Shown here: positions 35,520 through 39,891 of the stretch, in pieces
How the letters are laid out: each line of letters starts with the position of its first letter
Numbering within the stretch: position 1 is the first letter of the stretch
Source of the DNA: Geminicoccus sp.
GTDB taxonomy: Bacteria; Pseudomonadota; Alphaproteobacteria; UBA7985
NCBI GenBank assembly: GCA_002708995.1
Contig: PAPT01000016.1
Location: 1-39,891, forward strand
Direction of reading: 5' to 3'
DNA: 39,891 bases
The notes under the pieces: model-generated
The model's database searches: none
What the model saw: the letters and a program-made list of their open reading frames with translations, nothing else
Told to the model about the DNA's origin: nothing
Program-made: the position numbers and the translations under genes

Positions 35520-36404
35520 TCTACCGCTTGTTGCTCCCCGTCGCTGCCTGCTTCCAGCGCCAGCAGGCGGCTGTACGCCAAGCCGGCGCCCAGCCCGAAG
35601 TAGATCGAAACCACCGAATAGAAGCACAGGGCGAATAGAGCCCCGAAAATACCGACGATGGTCCCGGCCAAAGCATCAGACAGGATCAGAGCGAGGAGAA
35701 AGTAGGCGAACGCGCCAATGACGCCTGCCGCCAACATCACCACAAACACGGCCAGCGCTGCCAGAAGCCCGAACAGGAGGATGGACAGACGGTGGCCCCG
35801 GGTCAGACGCAAAGACCGGCCGAAGGCGTCCATGGCACCACTCCCGTCCAGGATCACGAGCAGCAAGGGGGCCAGCGCCAGAGAAATGGCAATGACGACG
35901 ATGGTGTTGACGATGTTGCCGATGACCCCGAGCATGGAGTTGAACTCGCTGGGCACCCAAACCAGAATGATCTCGAGCACCATGATACCAAGCTGCATCA
36001 GCAGGAAGGCGAGGCCCAGGGCGAACCAGAGGCTGAAGCTCTTGCCCATGGCCTGACCGATGCTGACGCCGCCGGTTCGGACAAGGTTGAGACCCGCCTG
36101 GGTCGGGATAGCCAGCAGCCAACCAGATTGCAATCAGCGGCAATGACGCAAAGCCAGCTTCACGCAGCAGCGGCAGCGGAGACATCTTGTCGGCAAAACG
36201 CCGGAAATCATTGAAATCAACACCACCGGCAAGCAGGCTGCCAAAGCTCATTGAGCCAAAAACAAGAAGAACCAGAAGACCAAGCAACAGGACGACCAAA
36301 CCACCGACGAACATCGACAGCCAGTTTTCCCGGGTGGTTGAGATAAGGATGCGGACAAGATCGGTCGCCCCGAACGTTTGCGGGGTTGCAGCAGCGTCTG
36401 ACAT
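35516..36404 (-). pseudogene. polytopic membrane protein gene with a single frameshift
   Basis: ATG 36404, with AGGA about 10 bases upstream, starts a good membrane protein (MSDAAATPQTFGATDLVRI, a first helix, then ASLPLIAIW). Near 36120 the sense moves into another frame (WLLAIPTQAGLNLVRTGG and several more hydrophobic helices to 35516). Removing one T in the TGGTTGG at the junction restores a continuous 295-residue reading with IAIWWLLAIP. The two halves together give about six helices and an acidic tail. The family is not recognised with certainty. A recent mutation, an assembly error or programmed shifting are possible; the first two are more likely. Confidence 0.65.
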
Positions 36405-36427
36405 GATTTTTGTTCCTGAAACCGTTA

Positions 36428-36497
36428 GACTTCATTCGTCATAAAGTCCTTTTATAAGATTTCATTTCAAAATAGTTATATTTATAATCATGAATAG
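36428..36497 (-). promoter_or_regulatory. AT-rich upstream region, probable promoter
   Basis: About 70 AT-rich bases upstream of the frameshifted membrane gene contain TTGAAA and several TATAAA/TATAAT-like words on the minus strand. Exact boxes cannot be chosen. Confidence 0.4.
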
Positions 36498-36581
36498 GCC
36501 GGCCAAAAAAAGGGGCCGCTTCCATGTCCCCCGATGTCGGTGCCGGAGCACCGCGTCTCGATCAGTTATGGATCAGATCAC

Positions 36582-37850
<1,269 letters not shown>

Positions 37851-37952
37851 CTGAAATTCCAATATTCTCTATAGATGAGTAGGTTAGAAGCTTGCTGGCC
37901 TTATGGTAAGCTACCTACCGACGCAGGCACAAAATGCCCTAAAATGGGCAAA

Positions 37953-38606
37953 TTACTCTTCTGTCGCCGCCCGTTTGGAGACGATTTCGTCGATCAGACC
38001 GAAGGCCAGCGCTTCATCGGGATCCATGTAGTTGTCGCGGTCCATGGCCTTGTCAATCTCGGAAACCTTCTTGCCCGTGTGGTGGGCGTAGAGCTTATTC
38101 AGCCGCTCGCGGGTTTTCAGGATTTCCTTGGCGTGGATTTCGATATCCGCTGCCGTGCCCTGATAGCCCGAAGACGGCTGGTGGATCATGATCTTGGAGT
38201 TGGGCAAGGAGAACCGCTTGCCCTTGTCACCGGCCATCAGCAGGAACGAGCCCATGGACGCGGCGAGCCCGACGCAGATGGTGGAAATCGACGGCTTGAT
38301 GAACATCATGGTGTCGTACATGGCCAGACCCGCCGACACCGACCCGCCCGGCGAGTTGATGTAGATGCTGATATCCTTATCCGGGTTCTGGCTCTCCAGA
38401 AACAGCAGCTGTGCGCAGACCGAGGCCGACATCATGTCGTTGACCACGCCGGAGACGAAGATGATGCGCTCCATCAGCATGCGTGAGTAAATGTCGTAGA
38501 CCTTTTCCCCGCGGTTGGTCTGCTCGATCACGTAGGGGATCGGCGTGGTCATGGTCGTCGACTGGGCTGCGCCTGCAGTCCCGAATGGATCGCTTGGAAA
38601 GGTCAC
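37953..38606 (-). CDS. clpP: ATP-dependent Clp protease proteolytic subunit ClpP
   Basis: The serine protease barrel subunit shows the triad Ser in [14 protein letters not shown], His in [11 protein letters not shown] and Asp in [12 protein letters not shown] place the start at GTG 38606, because GGAAG lies 7 bases upstream. The ATG at 38552 has no ribosome site but would give a length closer to some homologues. The GTG form has 217 residues with a short propeptide-like N-terminus, which ClpP often removes. The frame is open farther upstream with unlikely sense. It is followed by clpX. Confidence 0.95.
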   Translation of the reverse strand: MTFPSDPFGTAGAAQSTTMTTPIPYVIEQTNRGEKVYDIYSRMLMERIIFVSGVVNDMMSASVCAQLLFLESQNPDKDISIYINSPGGSVSAGLAMYDTMMFIKPSISTICVGLAASMGSFLLMAGDKGKRFSLPNSKIMIHQPSSGYQGTAADIEIHAKEILKTRERLNKLYAHHTGKKVSEIDKAMDRDNYMDPDEALAFGLIDEIVSKRAATEE

Positions 38607-38811
38607 TGTCTTACTTCCGTTTACTGTTGCGGGCGCGGCCTGCGTTTCTGTCGGCGCGGGAGGAACGGGGTACAGGGCGTGTGATCGACCTGACCCGGCC
38701 AGCCCAGCGCCCCGGCGGGGCTGCGTCGTGTTGGTGTTCTGTTGCCTGTTCGATATGGGCGCTTTAACCAGCGCCTGCAACCAGCTTTTTTATGCGCCGA
38801 AGTCGTGGGCC
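38607..38811. other. intergenic region between merR-type gene and clpP
   Basis: No gene is recognised. A hairpin GGCGCT-N6-AGCGCC at 38758-38775 lies shortly downstream of the MerR stop (on the minus strand) and may end that transcript, though no U-tract is present. The clpP promoter should lie in the rest. Confidence 0.4.
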
Positions 38812-39396
38812 TCAGCCATCCAGCTCTGTCGCCTCGTCAAACCGGGCCATGGCGCCGGCCAGATTGGAGTGGATCACAGCAAGCTGGCTCATCACCCGCT
38901 CCCGCTCCTCACGCTGGCGGTCGACCGGATCATCAGTGCCGTCAGGGACGCCGAGCATGCCCGAAAGTGGCGTTTCTGCCGCGCTCGGGGTGACCGGCGT
39001 GATGGCCTGGAACAGCTCGCGGGTCTGGATCGCCTCCTCGGACAGATCGCCGCCGTCATCGTCTTCAGCCGCCTCGAGGGCAGCCGCGCGCTGGTCTTCG
39101 GCTTCGATATCCGGGGGCAGGGTCATATCTTCGCTCGGGGCTGGGGGTGCCTCGATCCCGCCTTCGCGCAGCAGACGCTGAACACCGCGGATGGTGTAGC
39201 CCTGTACGTACAGCAGGTCGCGGATGGTGGTCAGCAGCGCGAGGTCTTCGGGGCGGTAGTAGCGGCGGCGACCGCCGCGCTTCAGCGGCTGGATTTCAGG
39301 GAACTTGGTTTCCCAGAACCGCAGCACGTGCTGGGGGACGTCCAACTCTTCGGACGCTTCGCGGATGTTGCGGAACGCATCGTTTGCCTTGACCAT
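38812..39396 (-). CDS. MerR family transcriptional regulator
   Basis: The 194-residue protein has an N-terminal MerR winged helix ([49 protein letters not shown]) and then [25 protein letters not shown] long acidic region with low-complexity parts and no metal-binding cysteines follows. This is the alphaproteobacterial type usually found directly after ihfA. Its targets are not known. It lies 35 bases after ihfA and is probably in one transcript with it. Confidence 0.9.
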   Translation of the reverse strand: MVKANDAFRNIREASEELDVPQHVLRFWETKFPEIQPLKRGGRRRYYRPEDLALLTTIRDLLYVQGYTIRGVQRLLREGGIEAPPAPSEDMTLPPDIEAEDQRAAALEAAEDDDGGDLSEEAIQTRELFQAITPVTPSAAETPLSGMLGVPDGTDDPVDRQREERERVMSQLAVIHSNLAGAMARFDEATELDG

Positions 39397-39431
39397 GGTT
39401 GCCCCTGCTGTGACTTGCCTGAAGCGCTACC

Positions 39432-39773
39432 TTACTCGTCGTTGGCGCCCGCTTCAATGTAGGCGTCGAGCGGGCCGCCTTTCCAGTCTTCGACCAGCGC
39501 CTGCTTGAGCACCTGGCTGGCCCGGAACACCAGAACGCGGCGTGGCGGTATCTCATGCTCTTCGCCAGTCTTCGGGTTGCGCCCAATGCGTCTTGCCTTA
39601 TCGCGCACTAGAAAAGTGCCGAAAGAGGCAATCTTCACCTGCTCGCCGTCGACGAGCGCGTCGGAAACATGGTTGAGGATACTTTCGACCAGATCAGCCG
39701 ATTCATTGCGGGAGAGCCCGACCTTTTCATAGAGTGCTTCGGTCAAGTCAGCACGTGTCATGGTCTTTTTCAC
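39432..39773 (-). CDS. ihfA: integration host factor subunit alpha
   Basis: The 113-residue DNA-bending protein of the HU/IHF family has [25 protein letters not shown], the beta-arm segment [25 protein letters not shown] and [18 protein letters not shown] 39773 is preferred as start because AGGGAAG lies 7 bases upstream. ATG 39761, four codons later, would be 19 bases from that site. The C-terminus is slightly extended and acidic. IHF-alpha forms a heterodimer with IHF-beta and assists transcription, replication and site-specific recombination. The merR gene follows. Confidence 0.95.
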   Translation of the reverse strand: MKKTMTRADLTEALYEKVGLSRNESADLVESILNHVSDALVDGEQVKIASFGTFLVRDKARRIGRNPKTGEEHEIPPRRVLVFRASQVLKQALVEDWKGGPLDAYIEAGANDE

Positions 39774-39891
39774 GCTCTTCCCTCTCAGCTTGGTCGCTAT
39801 CACGGGGTTGATAAACAAGTGAATACTTAGGGTCAACGCGACTCAGCCCTGCAATGGCAGAAAATGTAGGTCAGGGCGCAAAATGGCGTGA

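Noticed and set aside
39774..39891. End of a fabH gene upstream of ihfA, as in some relatives
   Set aside because: The minus-strand frames in the last 118 bases show no FabH C-terminus and contain stops.

Overview
The window is high-GC bacterial chromosome, densely packed with genes, with many 4-base stop/start overlaps. The suf operon with an IscR-like regulator, clpP/clpX next to ihfA and a MerR gene, the family-level sequences of the recognised proteins, and a Rieske oxygenase of the quaternary-ammonium type all suggest an alphaproteobacterium. Genus cannot be named from sequence alone.

Layout. 1-2162 (minus): the first codons of an unknown gene at the edge, then a ferredoxin/ASKHA corrinoid-activation-type protein. 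2420-3055: a secreted coiled-coil protein. 3101-9909 (minus): a complete SUF iron-sulfur operon, regulator-sufB-pdxJ-sufC-sufD-sufS-sufT-sufA. It carries a pyridoxine-phosphate synthase gene inside it and an IscR-like palindrome in front of it. 9910-10377: a palindrome-rich intergenic region. 10378-13348 (plus): ccmA-ccmB, a nitroreductase, and a dienoyl-CoA isomerase-type crotonase. 13405-14253 (minus): a PhnD-like binding protein. 14446-15597: a Rieske oxygenase alpha subunit. 15763-17367: a large exported cadherin-like protein gene cut by one in-frame TAG. 17295-19168 (minus): nucleoside hydrolase and ribokinase, a coupled nucleoside-to-ribose-5-phosphate route. 19406-25147 (plus): a second small coiled-coil secreted protein, a 2-hydroxyacid dehydrogenase, a DUF805 protein, a MATE transporter, an aminotransferase and an RraA-like aldolase. 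25144-26172 (minus): a proline-racemase-family enzyme.

26323-28234 is a foreign island of visibly lower GC. It is bounded by two identical 46-bp direct repeats and sits at the 3' end of tRNA-Glu(UUC). It is only about 1.87 kb and holds an AlpA/excisionase-like gene, a primase-like gene, and what looks like the surviving N-terminus of a tyrosine integrase antisense to the end of the primase gene. This is the most unusual object in the window: a very small non-autonomous integrative element, probably a deletion derivative.

After the tRNA come glcB (malate synthase G) with a perfect palindrome upstream, a noncoding region with an array of hairpin repeats, rlmI (minus), oligopeptidase B and an alpha/beta hydrolase (plus), a frameshifted membrane-protein gene (minus), and then clpX, clpP, a MerR regulator and ihfA (all minus).

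The three clearest functional groupings are Fe-S assembly with PLP supply (SufS is PLP-dependent), nucleoside salvage, and a possible amino/keto/hydroxy-acid catabolic set at 23228-26172. All family assignments come from reading motifs by eye. No database search was run.
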